From Anaerobium acetethylicum (GTDB lineage Bacteria > Bacillota > Clostridia > Lachnospirales > Lachnospiraceae): a stretch of DNA of 64,000 nucleotides. The notes under the pieces were generated by a model. It had not been told where the DNA came from and did no database searches. It saw only the letters and a program-made list of their open reading frames with translations. Location of the stretch: positions 62,001 to 126,000 of the forward strand of contig NZ_FMKA01000004.1 of the NCBI RefSeq assembly GCF_900096945.1, in the 5' to 3' direction. This document shows positions 35,285 to 44,422 of the stretch, piece after piece (the stretch's first letter is position 1; each line of letters starts with the position of its first letter). The translations under genes were made by a program, and so were the position numbers.

Positions 35285-35322
35285 AACAAAAGCCCAGCCG
35301 GTTCAACGGCTGGGCTTTTGTT
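35285..35322. terminator. terminator after queT
   Basis: Perfect 16-base arms (AACAAAAGCCCAGCCG and its complement) with a 6-base loop and T-rich ends on both strands. Confidence 0.92.
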
Positions 35323-35395
35323 ATGGAATTCGTGTATCAAGGCTATCTTGTAACATTCGGCTTCGTCAATCAGCACTTTCACCCGCCAACATACA

Positions 35396-36171
35396 GTGAT
35401 ACAAAACATGATTCAATGAGCAGCTTTATGAAGACGTTGGTAACTATTCCGGACTACGTCCTTCATAGTTACATATGATGCACACAAATTGCAGGAACTG
35501 CAATTTGGCGCATGCAAAACTCGGATTTTTATGCAAAAGCAGCATAAAAACACCTCGCGTCACTTGACAACTGAACAGTCAAACCATTAGTACTTAAGAC
35601 TGCTGAATGCGAGGCCTTACGTACCACTACGTCTTCATCTAAGCGGGAGCGCGCTGCGAATGAACATGTTTTTCATCACGTCCTGTTTCCAGAAAGCCAT
35701 CCAACACACAGTGATGCAAAACATGATTCAATGAGCAGCTTTATGAAGACGTTGGTACTTAGGCCGCGTACTCTGCGGCCTTACGTACCACTACGTCTTC
35801 ATCTAAGCGAGAGCGCGCTGCGAATGAACATGTTTTTCATCACGTCAGGTTTCCAGAAAGCCATCCAACACGCAGTGATGCAAAACATGATTCAATGAGC
35901 AGCTTTATGAAGACGTTGGTACTTAGGCCGCGTACTCTGCGGCCTTACGTACCACTACGTCTTCATCTAAGCGAGAGCGCGCTGCGAATGAACATGTTTT
36001 TCATCACGTCAGGTTTCCAGAAAGCCATCCAACACGCAGTGATGCAAAACATGATTCAATGAGCAGCTTTATGAAGACGTTGGTACTTAGGCCGCGTACT
36101 CTGCGGCCTTACGTACCACTACGTCTTCATCTAAGCGAGAGCGCGCTGCGAATGAACATGTTTTTCATCAC
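35396..36171 (-). repeat. family A hairpin array, four units, 164-bp period
   Basis: Units at 35396-35679 (interrupted), 35711-35843, 35875-36007 and 36039-36171. The last three are 133 bp each and nearly identical, separated by 31-bp spacers. Ends GTGATGCAAAACATG and CATGTTTTTCATCAC, apical stem GGCCGC-gtactct-GCGGCC. The array abuts and slightly overlaps the 3' end of the aminopeptidase gene. Confidence 0.95.
35440..35590. mobile_element. about 151-bp family C/D element inserted in the first array unit
   Basis: Unit 1 of the array is 284 bp instead of 133. The extra DNA starts GTAACTATTCCGGAC, contains the 33-bp family D palindrome, then GATGCACACAAATTGC..., a TTTTTATGC/GCATAAAAA hairpin and CACCTCGCG, and ends near CTGAACAGTC. 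It resembles the element at 41641-41783 in reverse. No clear target duplication. Confidence 0.75.
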
Positions 36172-37283
36172 GTCAGGTTTCCCGGATTAAGGCATTCCAG
36201 TTCCGGAATCACGAATTGCCCATCTTTTCTGATCAGAACATCATCGAAGTAGATTTCGCCTCCGCCGAATTCAGGCGTCTGGATCAGTACCAGGTCCCAA
36301 TGGATCGAGGATACGTTTCCGTTAGGCGCTTCGTCATAGCAGTTTCCGGGAGTGAAGTGGATTGATCCCATTATTTTCTCATCAAAGAGCGTGTCTTTCA
36401 TAGGCTTCAGTATGTAAGGATTTACACCGATGGCAAATTCTCCAACATATCTTGCTCCCTCGTCTGTATCGAACACCTTGGTGATGCGTTCCGTATCGTT
36501 TGCAGTGGCATTGATGATTTTTCCATCCTTGAATTCCAGGCAGATGTTTTCATAGGTAAAGCCCTGGTATACGGAAGGCGTGTTGTAGCTGAGCTTCCCG
36601 TTGATGGAATCCTTTACAGGCGCCGTATACACTTCGCCGTCCGGGATATTCAGTTCTCCCGCACAAGGAACAGCCGGAATTCCTTTGATGGAAAACGTAA
36701 GGTCGGTTCCCGGTCCTTTGATGTTCACCTTGTCAGTACGGTTCATGAGAGCAACAAGCGGCTTCATGGCCTCTCCCATTTTGCTGTAATCCAGGTTGCA
36801 TACCTGGAAATAGAAGTCTTCGAAGGCATCAGTGCTTGAATTTGAAAGCTGTGCCATTGCTGCATTCGGATAACGGAGAACGACCCATCTTGTCTTTGGA
36901 ACCCTGATGTCATGGTGTACCGGGGTTGCATAAAGCTTCTCATATAATGACATCCTGTCCGCCGGAACATCGGAAAGCTCTGAGACGTTGTCCGTTCCTC
37001 TGATTCCGATGTAGCAGTCCATTTTTGACATCTCAAGACAATCTACTTCTGCCATGATCTTCAGCTGCTCTTCTGTCGTATTCAAGAGGATTTCCCTCTG
37101 AACCCTGCTGCTTGTAAAGTGTACAAACGGAAGCCCTTTGACCGCATAAACCTCTTTGATGACCTGTCTTGCCAGATCTTCCGTCGCTTCTCCTATGTAG
37201 TGGATGTAAACTTTTTCGTTCTCTTTTACCTTGCATGAATAGTTTACAAGATTGTAGGCAAGGGTTTTGATTCTTTCGTCCAT
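36168..37283 (-). CDS. M29-type (AmpS) metal-dependent aminopeptidase
   Basis: 371 residues from the ATG at 37283 (GAAGGACTG upstream); the upstream extension is repeat-derived. Family segments include VYIHYIGEATEDLARQVIKE, GTDLTFSIKG, IPDGEVYTAPVKDS (metal ligand Glu), GARYVGEFAIGVNP, SIHFTPGNCYDEA and SIHWDLVL. Cleaves N-terminal residues in the cytoplasm. The TGA stop is formed by the terminal CATCAC of the neighbouring hairpin array, so the last residues may have been changed by the array. Confidence 0.92.
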   Translation of the reverse strand: MDERIKTLAYNLVNYSCKVKENEKVYIHYIGEATEDLARQVIKEVYAVKGLPFVHFTSSRVQREILLNTTEEQLKIMAEVDCLEMSKMDCYIGIRGTDNVSELSDVPADRMSLYEKLYATPVHHDIRVPKTRWVVLRYPNAAMAQLSNSSTDAFEDFYFQVCNLDYSKMGEAMKPLVALMNRTDKVNIKGPGTDLTFSIKGIPAVPCAGELNIPDGEVYTAPVKDSINGKLSYNTPSVYQGFTYENICLEFKDGKIINATANDTERITKVFDTDEGARYVGEFAIGVNPYILKPMKDTLFDEKIMGSIHFTPGNCYDEAPNGNVSSIHWDLVLIQTPEFGGGEIYFDDVLIRKDGQFVIPELECLNPGNLT

Positions 37284-37340
37284 TTTCAGTCCTTCTTTCT
37301 TTATTTTTATCCGGCTGACTTCCTGCCGGAATCTTATGCC

Positions 37341-37373
37341 GCAACTATTCAGGACTGTGTCCTTCATAGTCTC
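37341..37373. repeat. family D palindrome, degenerate
   Basis: GCAACTATTCAGGACTGTG ... CCTTCATAGT, upstream of the aminopeptidase. A GAGTGAACAGT remnant lies at 37394-37404. Confidence 0.55.
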
Positions 37374-37424
37374 TGTGATGTATTGCTTTTCACGGAGTGA
37401 ACAGTCACTATGATGCTTCTCTAT

Positions 37425-39944
37425 CTATCTGATATAGCTGATAAATCTGTTTCCTGCTGCCTGGAACATGGCTGCACTGTCCTTCATCCCGACTTTGTAG
37501 GTGGTTCCCGTAGCCGGGTTCATGATGATCGTATTCAGCTCGTCGTAGCCTGTGATCAGCACTGCCGATGCGGCATCCGTCATGGCCAGTACCGGCGTTC
37601 CGCGGCTCACATAATACAGGGCCGCATCAAGCTCGCAGCCGGTGAGGTCTATCACCTGCAGCCCCAGATTCTCCGAAAGGATGGCCGCCGGCGTCTTTCC
37701 TTCGTTCAGCAGCTGCGCCGCATCGACGCTTACGCCCTTGTGCATCATCATCAGGTTCAGGCACACAGCCGTGCTGCTATGGGATGCGTCAACCGTTCCA
37801 CTGCCAATACCGTCGATCTGGGTCCTGGTCTTGCGGTTGCCCCGTTCCCAGACGTATTCCTGGGTGTCGGTAACGACTACCCCCGACAGCTGCGCGGCCC
37901 TGGCGATTGCGCTTCCCGCATTGAAATAGATGCCCTCCATGGCACCTTTCGCATATACGTAGTACTTATCGGAGCTTTCTCCGGTTTTTTCAAGGGCGAC
38001 TTCCCTTGAGCCTTCGTAGATGATCTCTTTCGGCGTCAGGAATTTCGGCGTCAGATCCTCTATCCCGTTTTCAAAAACAAGAAGGATCTCCTGCTTTTTC
38101 TTATCCGAAACGGCAGAATCAACCCTTATGCTTCCGGCCTCTTTTTCCCTGTTGCTGACTATCTGGTCATCGGAAGCCGCCGCGTAACCTGCTCCGCTTT
38201 TCGTGACCCTTGTCAGGCGGATCATGTTGTCTTCTATGGCTGCCGCAGTTATGTAAATGCCCTCCTGGCTGTATTCCTTGATGAGCGTACCGCCATTCTG
38301 TATTTTCACAACGTACATGGGGAAAACTGTGTTCCCGGCCATATCCTGCGCGATGTCTGCCTGTCTTGCTATGCCGTAGATGAAGTCCTCCTCCATGAAG
38401 CCGAGGGGCCTGATCCTCTCGTCAGGATTGCAGGCGATCATCTGTTCCTCGTCCGTATCCAGGTTCCGGATATGCACGATTGTAGAATTATCGGCCTGCT
38501 TTTCTTCCTGCCATGCGAGCAGATGGTTGTCGGCGGAAATGACGAAGCTTCCTTCGCCGAGTCCGGATACGGCTTCCTGGTATTCCATTGTGGCCAGGTC
38601 GATGCTGTATATGGTGCTGTTCATCATGATGTACACCACATTGTTGTTATTTATGTAACAAAGCTTTCCGATGTCTTCCTTCAAAAGCTGAAAGGATTTG
38701 GTAGAAGGTATGAAGACCTTTTCCTCGATTGCATTGATGGCGCTGCTGTACTGGTAGACGGCAACTCCCACGGAACCCTCGCGGATTCCCCTGTTCATAT
38801 AGCCGTATACCATGAAGACGGCATTTCCGGCCCCATCCATGCTCACCAGCTTTATGCCATGCTGGTCATAGGTGTTTCTGATGTCCCATTCCCTTTCGTC
38901 CATGAACGTATAGACGGAAGACAGCTTTCCCTTCTCGCTGTCGTAGCACCAGAGCTCGCCATTCTGCACGAAGCAGACGATGGTCCCTTCGGCATTTGAC
39001 AGATAGTCAGGGTCTTCCCCGACAATTCCCAGGTTGACGCTTTTTTTCGTGAATACATTGTTCTCATAGCTGAACATCTGGTCCATGGTCCTTTCGAAAT
39101 CCAGGAGGTACATCCTGCTCTCGGTATATCTGACCCTGTAGAATTCCCTGACTTTGTAGTAGTCTGTCTCACCGCTGTCGTTCAGGCAGGACACAAAATA
39201 TGATAATACTACGGAAGCCGTCGAGCTGTCAATCTCCGTTATGGCCGGCACCGGTTCTGTCACCTTTTCAGGCGCCAGGCTTCCCCAGGTGACCATATCG
39301 AACTTGGAATTGATGGTGACCTTCTGAAAGGATGCATTGCTCGTGCTGGCTTTCGGCTCAAGATATTTTACGATGTCCCTGGCCGTTTCCTTATTGAACG
39401 TCTTTTCGTGGAAATCCTTTATGAAATCCAGCTTTTCTCCCTCATGGAGCTTTTCTTTTCTGATGATTCTTGTGTAGTAATAAATCTTTTCCTCGTTGTC
39501 CGTTTCCAGGATTATGTTCAGCAGATATTCCGTTCCCTCATCCAGAAGGTCCTTGATCTGCAGGTCTGCCTTTATATATCCGTTTTCTGTCTTTTTGTTT
39601 CCTGCCTCTGTCTCCTCAACAAGCCTGGTCGAATCGATGCTCCTTACTTCATAAGAAACTGTTTTGATTTCCGTCTTGTTTTTCTTTATGGAAATGGAAA
39701 GGCCCCCGTCTTCGGAAATCGGGGCGATCGTGTCTCTGACATAGCTTCCCTGCATTTCCTGTCCGTAGCCGTGGAGGGTGTTGGCCTTCCCTCCGTCCAG
39801 CTCCATGTAGATGACCGGATAAGTGGCGGATCCCATTTCTGCCGTCGAATCCGCATTTCCCTCATTTGTTATGCCGCTGATAATCAGCAGTGCCGCCATA
39901 AAAATCACGCTGAGCACGACTGCCTTGATGATGATTTTCTTCAT
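37425..39944 (-). CDS. membrane-anchored protein with a degenerate C39-peptidase-like C-terminal domain
   Basis: 839 residues. N-terminal signal-anchor (MKKIIIKAVVLSVIFMAALLIISGI), an Ig-like region (about 45-160), then a long region with repeated Tyr/Asp-rich strands such as GELWCYDSEKG and NNNVVYIMMNSTIYSIDL that looks like a beta-propeller (about 230-560). The C-terminal 110 residues resemble a papain-like C39 peptidase in layout (HSSTAVCLNLMMMHKG; GTPVLAMTDAASAVLITGYDELNTIIMNPATG). However, the expected Cys, His and Asp positions read Ser, Ser/Ala and Asn. Likely a non-catalytic binding domain outside the membrane. Starts 3 bases after the methyltransferase stop. Confidence 0.75.
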   Translation of the reverse strand: MKKIIIKAVVLSVIFMAALLIISGITNEGNADSTAEMGSATYPVIYMELDGGKANTLHGYGQEMQGSYVRDTIAPISEDGGLSISIKKNKTEIKTVSYEVRSIDSTRLVEETEAGNKKTENGYIKADLQIKDLLDEGTEYLLNIILETDNEEKIYYYTRIIRKEKLHEGEKLDFIKDFHEKTFNKETARDIVKYLEPKASTSNASFQKVTINSKFDMVTWGSLAPEKVTEPVPAITEIDSSTASVVLSYFVSCLNDSGETDYYKVREFYRVRYTESRMYLLDFERTMDQMFSYENNVFTKKSVNLGIVGEDPDYLSNAEGTIVCFVQNGELWCYDSEKGKLSSVYTFMDEREWDIRNTYDQHGIKLVSMDGAGNAVFMVYGYMNRGIREGSVGVAVYQYSSAINAIEEKVFIPSTKSFQLLKEDIGKLCYINNNNVVYIMMNSTIYSIDLATMEYQEAVSGLGEGSFVISADNHLLAWQEEKQADNSTIVHIRNLDTDEEQMIACNPDERIRPLGFMEEDFIYGIARQADIAQDMAGNTVFPMYVVKIQNGGTLIKEYSQEGIYITAAAIEDNMIRLTRVTKSGAGYAAASDDQIVSNREKEAGSIRVDSAVSDKKKQEILLVFENGIEDLTPKFLTPKEIIYEGSREVALEKTGESSDKYYVYAKGAMEGIYFNAGSAIARAAQLSGVVVTDTQEYVWERGNRKTRTQIDGIGSGTVDASHSSTAVCLNLMMMHKGVSVDAAQLLNEGKTPAAILSENLGLQVIDLTGCELDAALYYVSRGTPVLAMTDAASAVLITGYDELNTIIMNPATGTTYKVGMKDSAAMFQAAGNRFISYIR

Positions 39945-39947
39945 TTA

Positions 39948-41126
39948 TCAGAGGCCTCCGTTTCCCGGCTCAAGAAGCTTTTCGAGGGTTGGAGATACAC
40001 CGAAAAAATCCCTGCAGGCTGCGTAGCTGTCCAGTTCGGGAGCTTCGCTTTTTCCGTTTTGGGCTGTCTTGTCATCCTTAACAGCCCTGATCAGAATATT
40101 TTTTGGCGTATGCTCCATGTCTATGAATTCCAGAAGCTGGACCTGGTATCCGTTCCGCTCCAGAAGTTCGCCCCTCAGTCCGTCCGTGACAAGGGCCGCA
40201 ATCCGTTCCTTCAGGATGCCGTACTTCAGAACCGGCTCCAGGAGCTCATTTCCAATCTGGCCGTTCAGCTCATGCTGGCAGCATGGAACGGAAAGGATGA
40301 CCTGCGCCCCCCATTTTACCGCCTTGGCAAGGGCATAGTCAGTAGCCGTGTCGCAGGCATGGAGGGTCACCACCATGTCGACGCTGTCGGTGCCTTCATA
40401 GGATGCGATATCGCCCTGCAGGAATTCCAGATCGTCAAACATGTATTTGTCCCTGAGGCCGCTGCAATGGCTGATGACGTCCTCCTTGAGGTCAAGTCCC
40501 GTGACCCTGATGTCATAGCCCTTGAGCTCCTTCAGATAGTAGTACATGGCGAACGTCAGGTAGGATTTTCCGCATCCGAAGTCTATGATCCTGACCTGCC
40601 TGTCCTTCGGAAGCTGGGGAAGGATATCCTCCACAAATTCCAGGAAGCGGTTTATCTGCCTGAATTTATCGTACCTGGCCTTCACGATCTTCCCCTCTTC
40701 CGTCATGACGCCCAGGTCCACAAGGAACCCGACCCTTCTGCCCTCCTCGAGGATATACTCCTTCTTCCGGTTATGGGAAAGGCTTGTGATGACCTTTGTC
40801 ACCTCCCTGCGCTTTCTGCTGATGGTGACTTTTCCTTTTTTGCTTACGAGGACAGTAGCCAGGCTGTGCTGGGTCTCCGCCTGGAGCTGCCTGTACTTTC
40901 CGCCGAGCATCTCCTCAATCTTTTCAGCCATCCTGTCCTTCTCGTAATTAAGATGGTAGATTTTTGTCCCGACGTATTCAGAAGCCTGAAAATACAGCTT
41001 CTCCTTGATCATGACCGGCCTGATTTTTACTTTAAGGCCCTGTTCTTTGTCTCTGGGGTTGCTTATGATAATCTGAAGAAGCTCTTCGTTCAGGCATTCT
41101 TCAAGCAGTTTATTTAAATCACTCAT
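39948..41126 (-). CDS. class I SAM-dependent methyltransferase (Methyltransf_32-like)
   Basis: 392 residues. The N-terminal about 150 residues form an uncharacterised, basic domain. The SAM-binding motif IIDFGCGKSYLTFAMYYYL is followed by VTGLDLKEDVI, VTLHACDTATDYALAKA and VPCCQHEL. The HACDTATD and CCQHE segments place it with the family that includes GSTCD and METTL25, probable RNA methyltransferases. The target is unknown. Coupled to the downstream membrane protein gene. Confidence 0.85.
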   Translation of the reverse strand: MSDLNKLLEECLNEELLQIIISNPRDKEQGLKVKIRPVMIKEKLYFQASEYVGTKIYHLNYEKDRMAEKIEEMLGGKYRQLQAETQHSLATVLVSKKGKVTISRKRREVTKVITSLSHNRKKEYILEEGRRVGFLVDLGVMTEEGKIVKARYDKFRQINRFLEFVEDILPQLPKDRQVRIIDFGCGKSYLTFAMYYYLKELKGYDIRVTGLDLKEDVISHCSGLRDKYMFDDLEFLQGDIASYEGTDSVDMVVTLHACDTATDYALAKAVKWGAQVILSVPCCQHELNGQIGNELLEPVLKYGILKERIAALVTDGLRGELLERNGYQVQLLEFIDMEHTPKNILIRAVKDDKTAQNGKSEAPELDSYAACRDFFGVSPTLEKLLEPGNGGL

Positions 41127-41156
41127 ATAAGTGCGTCCTTTCTATTTAAGGCGAAT

Positions 41157-41440
41157 CTCTGTTTCACGGGATACCTGCGGATTGTTACGCACTTCGTGCT
41201 CCCACAATCCTGAAAACATGAGAAATCCGCCCTGGTCGGGCTTCTTTCTCATGTTTTGGCGGGTCCCAAGGTCATGCTTTTTCATGCAAGCATGAAACCT
41301 CTGTTTCACGGGATACCTGCGGATTGTTACGCACTTCGTGCTCCCACAATCCTGAAAACATGAGAAATCCGCCCTGGTCGGGCTTCTTTCTCATGTTTTG
41401 GCGGGTCCCAAGGTCATGCTTTTTCATGCAAGCATGAAAC
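41157..41440. repeat. 142-bp tandem duplication
   Basis: Two almost identical 142-bp copies beginning CTCTGTTTCACGGGATACC. Each contains a GGATTGT...ACAATCC hairpin, a CATGAGAAA...TTTCTCATG hairpin with a GC-rich top, and a short CATGC inverted repeat. Related to the single copy at 4187. No coding function. Confidence 0.88.
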
Positions 41441-41632
41441 GCATGACCTTTTGACCCTGGTATCCCTATATTGTAAAGCCTTTGCAAAAAAACTACAACT
41501 AAAATAACTATAAAAGTTGATGGTCGCTCTGTGAGCAGCAGTACCTGGCGTTAACCAGGGTGTGGACAACTGCCTGTCGCATCTTCTATGGAAATCCCAT
41601 GGTTCAGATAGACATTTTTTGTTGCGATTGCT

Positions 41633-41791
41633 ATAATATAGTAACTGTTCAGAACCCCTGTCCCGCAAGGTGTTTTTATGCTGAATTTGCATAAAAACCC
41701 GAGACATGCATGCGCCAAATTGCCGATTTTGCAATTTGTGTGCATCATCTGTGACTATGAAGGACGTAGTCCTGAATAGTTACATAATATA
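41633..41791. mobile_element. miniature inverted-repeat element with 8-bp target duplication
   Basis: Element 41641-41783 (143 bp) begins GTAACTGTTCAG and ends CTGAATAGTTAC. The octamer ATAATATA occurs on both sides (41633-41640 and 41784-41791). The interior has a GCAAGGTGTTTTTATGC hairpin and a family D palindrome at the right end. It lies in the leader of the AraC-type gene. Confidence 0.85.
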
Positions 41792-41858
41792 TTGCATAAC
41801 ACCCTGTTTATCACCTGAAAATGGATATTTTCTGTTGCAGCCCGAAAGGAGCCTTCCA

Positions 41859-42800
41859 GTGAAAGCGTTTCATGAAGTACGAAATTATGCCTCCGACTTT
41901 ATGGTGTGGCATTCCAGTTATACAAACATAAGCTTCCTTGCCCATTGGCACAACGAAATCGAACTCATCTATGTGCGCTCGGGTTCTGCAAGGATCAGCA
42001 TAAACGACCAGTGCTTTACTGCCGCCGCAGGTGATCTTGTCATCTGCGACAGCGGAAATATCCATTACAGCGATTCCTATGATGCGGACAACTGCCTGGA
42101 TTTCATCATCTTCGATCCCGGCCTCATCAGCTCCCTCTATCAGAATTCCCATTTCGCCCATCCCCTGGTAACAGGGACGCAGCTGGGGGAATGGGGCCTG
42201 AAGGAGCCTCTGGAGATCCTCATCGATACGGTGAACCTGGAACTGGAAAGGAAGGAACCTTATTATCAGGATATCGTCAAGGCCTCCCTGCGGAACTTCT
42301 GGTATCTGCTGAAAAGGAAGATGCCGCGAAGCAATTTTGATATGCAGAGCCAGAACCGGAGACAGAACATGCTCTACGATCTGCAGCAGCTCCTCTCTTA
42401 CCTGGACGGACATTATGCCGACGACATCACCCTTGCTTTTGCGGCCGCGAAGATGAACTTCAGCGACAGCCATTTTTCAAAGGTCTTCAAGAAGCTGACC
42501 GGCATCCATTTCATCAACTACCTGAACATGATCAGAATCGAGCAGGCGGCCTGGCAGCTTCAGAAGACCCCTCAGAAGATCACCGATATCGCCCTTAACT
42601 GCGGCTTCAACAATATCAGGACCTTTAACAGGGTTTTCAAGGACATCACCGGATATACGCCGACAAAATTCGCAGCCCTTCCGGATATGGAATCCGATAT
42701 TTTTTCATTCTATAAGCAGAAATCTCCCGAACAGCAGTTTGTGGAGAACGATTCGCTGACTCTCATCAAAAACAGCGAAAAAAGAAACCAGATGCTGTGA
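41859..42800 (+). CDS. AraC-family regulator with cupin sensor domain
   Basis: 313 residues. The GTG at 41859 is chosen because AAAGGAG lies 7 bases ahead; the frame upstream runs through a transposon-like repeat. The N-terminal cupin-like AraC ligand domain (LAHWHNEIELIYVRSGSARISI, AAGDLVICDSGNIHY) is followed by a C-terminal double helix-turn-helix (ITLAFAAAKMNFSDSHFSKVFKKLTG, ITDIALNCGFNNIRTFNRVFKDITGYTP). Likely senses a sugar. No target gene is evident next to it. Confidence 0.9.
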   Translation: MKAFHEVRNYASDFMVWHSSYTNISFLAHWHNEIELIYVRSGSARISINDQCFTAAAGDLVICDSGNIHYSDSYDADNCLDFIIFDPGLISSLYQNSHFAHPLVTGTQLGEWGLKEPLEILIDTVNLELERKEPYYQDIVKASLRNFWYLLKRKMPRSNFDMQSQNRRQNMLYDLQQLLSYLDGHYADDITLAFAAAKMNFSDSHFSKVFKKLTGIHFINYLNMIRIEQAAWQLQKTPQKITDIALNCGFNNIRTFNRVFKDITGYTPTKFAALPDMESDIFSFYKQKSPEQQFVENDSLTLIKNSEKRNQML

Positions 42801-42827
42801 ACAGTTCACGGCTTCTGGTTTCTTTTT
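42778..42827. terminator. bidirectional terminator between the AraC gene and the dCMP deaminase gene
   Basis: AAAAGAAACCAGA pairs with TCTGGTTTCTTTT around an inner GTGAACAGTTCAC palindrome. It covers the AraC stop codon. Confidence 0.85.
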
Positions 42828-42830
42828 ATG

Positions 42831-43316
42831 TTAAACGGAAAACTGGATTTCCCTGCCTGTCCTCTGGTACTGGTAATACCTCACCCCTGACGAATCAAAC
42901 ATGCGTTTTGATGCGATGACCGACGGCGTGTCGGCATATTTGTCGGAGTCGTACACCACCGTCTTGATCCCGGACTGAATGATTGCCTTGGCACATTCGT
43001 TGCACGGGAACAGGGATACATAGAGCTTGGAGCCCTCAAGGCTTCCTCCCCTGTAATTCAGGATCGCATTGAGTTCGCTATGGGTCGTATAAAAATATTT
43101 GTTTTCAAGGGGATCGCCCTCCTTTGTCCACGGAAAATCATCGTCCGAGCAGCCTCTCGGCAGGCCGTTGTATCCCATGGAAAGGATCTTGTTATCGTTG
43201 CTGACTATGCATGCGCCGACCTGGGTGCTTGGATCCTTGGACCTCATTCCCGAAAGGATTGCGACTCCCATGAAGTATTCGTCCCAGGTAATATAGTCTG
43301 TTCTTTTTGTACTCAT
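42831..43316 (-). CDS. dCMP deaminase family protein (ComEB-like)
   Basis: 161 residues. Zinc-dependent deaminase with THSELNAIL (HAE-type active site; here His-Ser-Glu) and PCNECAKAIIQSG (PCxxC). MRSKDPSTQVGACIV and GYNGLPRGCSD are typical of dCMP deaminases. Converts dCMP to dUMP for dTMP supply. Last gene of the sua5-phosphatase-rpiB-upp group. Confidence 0.93.
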   Translation of the reverse strand: MSTKRTDYITWDEYFMGVAILSGMRSKDPSTQVGACIVSNDNKILSMGYNGLPRGCSDDDFPWTKEGDPLENKYFYTTHSELNAILNYRGGSLEGSKLYVSLFPCNECAKAIIQSGIKTVVYDSDKYADTPSVIASKRMFDSSGVRYYQYQRTGREIQFSV

Positions 43317-43347
43317 ATGACTCCTCCATATTACGTCTCAAAAAAAC

Positions 43348-43977
43348 CTATTTTGTTCCAAAAATCCTGTCTCCCGCATCTCCGAGGCCTGGTACGATAT
43401 ATCCGTGGCTGTTCAGCTTTTCATCACGGGTTCCCACATAGATATCTACATCCGGGTGTTCCTTCTTCATTCTTTCGATTCCTTCCGGCGCTGCCACGAT
43501 GCACATGAAATGGATCTTTTTTGCACCCTTCTGTTTGAGAAGCTCAATTGCAGCCGCTGCCGATCCGCCTGTGGCAAGCATCGGATCTACTACATATACT
43601 TCCCTTTCCGCTATGTCTTCCGGAAGCTTGCAGTAATATTCAACCGGTTCAAGGGTTTCCGGATCCCTGTAAAGTCCGATATGACCTACTTTTGCTGCAG
43701 GAATGATGCTGAGCATTCCTTCCACCATTCCGAGGCCTGCCCTTAAGATCGGAACCACCGCAAGTTTCTTTCCTTTGAGCTCCTTCACGACCGCTTTGCA
43801 GATCGGAGTCTCAATGTCAATCTCCTCCAGCTTAAGGTCTCTTGTGGCTTCATAGCACATGAGCATTGCGATCTCGCTGATCAGCTGCCTGAAATCCTTC
43901 GATCCTGTTTCCTTTTTTCTGATGATGCCGATTTTATGCTGTATCAGCGGATGGTCCATTACTACTACTTTTGACAT
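43348..43977 (-). CDS. upp: uracil phosphoribosyltransferase
   Basis: 209 residues, standard length. PRTase motif [33 protein letters not shown] and the C-terminal [14 protein letters not shown] binding uracil. Salvages uracil with PRPP. GGAGGAGAA precedes the start; 15 bases after rpiB. Confidence 0.97.
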   Translation of the reverse strand: MSKVVVMDHPLIQHKIGIIRKKETGSKDFRQLISEIAMLMCYEATRDLKLEEIDIETPICKAVVKELKGKKLAVVPILRAGLGMVEGMLSIIPAAKVGHIGLYRDPETLEPVEYYCKLPEDIAEREVYVVDPMLATGGSAAAAIELLKQKGAKKIHFMCIVAAPEGIERMKKEHPDVDIYVGTRDEKLNSHGYIVPGLGDAGDRIFGTK

Positions 43978-43992
43978 ACCATTCTCCTCCTT

Positions 43993-44421
43993 CTAACCTT
44001 CAATTTTCCTGATTCTGTTTATGTGTCTCTCATCATTTGAAAATTCAGTATTCAGAAATGTTTCTACAATCTTGATTGCAAGGCCTGCGCCTACAACCCT
44101 GCCGCCAAGGGCAAGTATATTTGCATCGTTATGAAGCCTTGTTGCTTCTGCAGTGAAACAGTCTGTACATAATGCCGCACGGATTCCAGGCACTTTGTTC
44201 GCCGCTATGGAAATTCCGATTCCTGTGCCGCAGATGATAATGCCTTTTTCACATTCTCCGCTGACTACGGCCTCTGCAACCGCCTTTCCGTATTCCGGAT
44301 AGTCGCATGCTTCACACTCATAACATCCAAAATCCCTGTATTCATATCCCTTTGCGTTCAGATATCCCATGATCTCCTGCTTCAGTTCATATCCGCCGTG
44401 ATCGCTTCCAATTCCTATCAT
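43993..44421 (-). CDS. rpiB: ribose-5-phosphate isomerase B
   Basis: 142 residues. MIGIGSDHGGYELK, DYPEYGKAVAEAV and the catalytic GIIICGTGIGISIAANK loop are classic RpiB. Interconverts ribose-5- and ribulose-5-phosphate. One base separates it from the preceding gene, so coupled translation is likely. Confidence 0.96.
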   Translation of the reverse strand: MIGIGSDHGGYELKQEIMGYLNAKGYEYRDFGCYECEACDYPEYGKAVAEAVVSGECEKGIIICGTGIGISIAANKVPGIRAALCTDCFTAEATRLHNDANILALGGRVVGAGLAIKIVETFLNTEFSNDERHINRIRKIEG

Positions 44422-44422
44422 C

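Noticed and set aside
35396-36171. CRISPR array
   Set aside because: Repeats are 133 bp and highly structured, spacers within an array are identical rather than unique, and no cas genes are present.
39408-41117. 569-codon plus-strand open frame
   Set aside because: Spans the antisense of two well-supported genes (methyltransferase and anchored protein) and shows no domain of its own.
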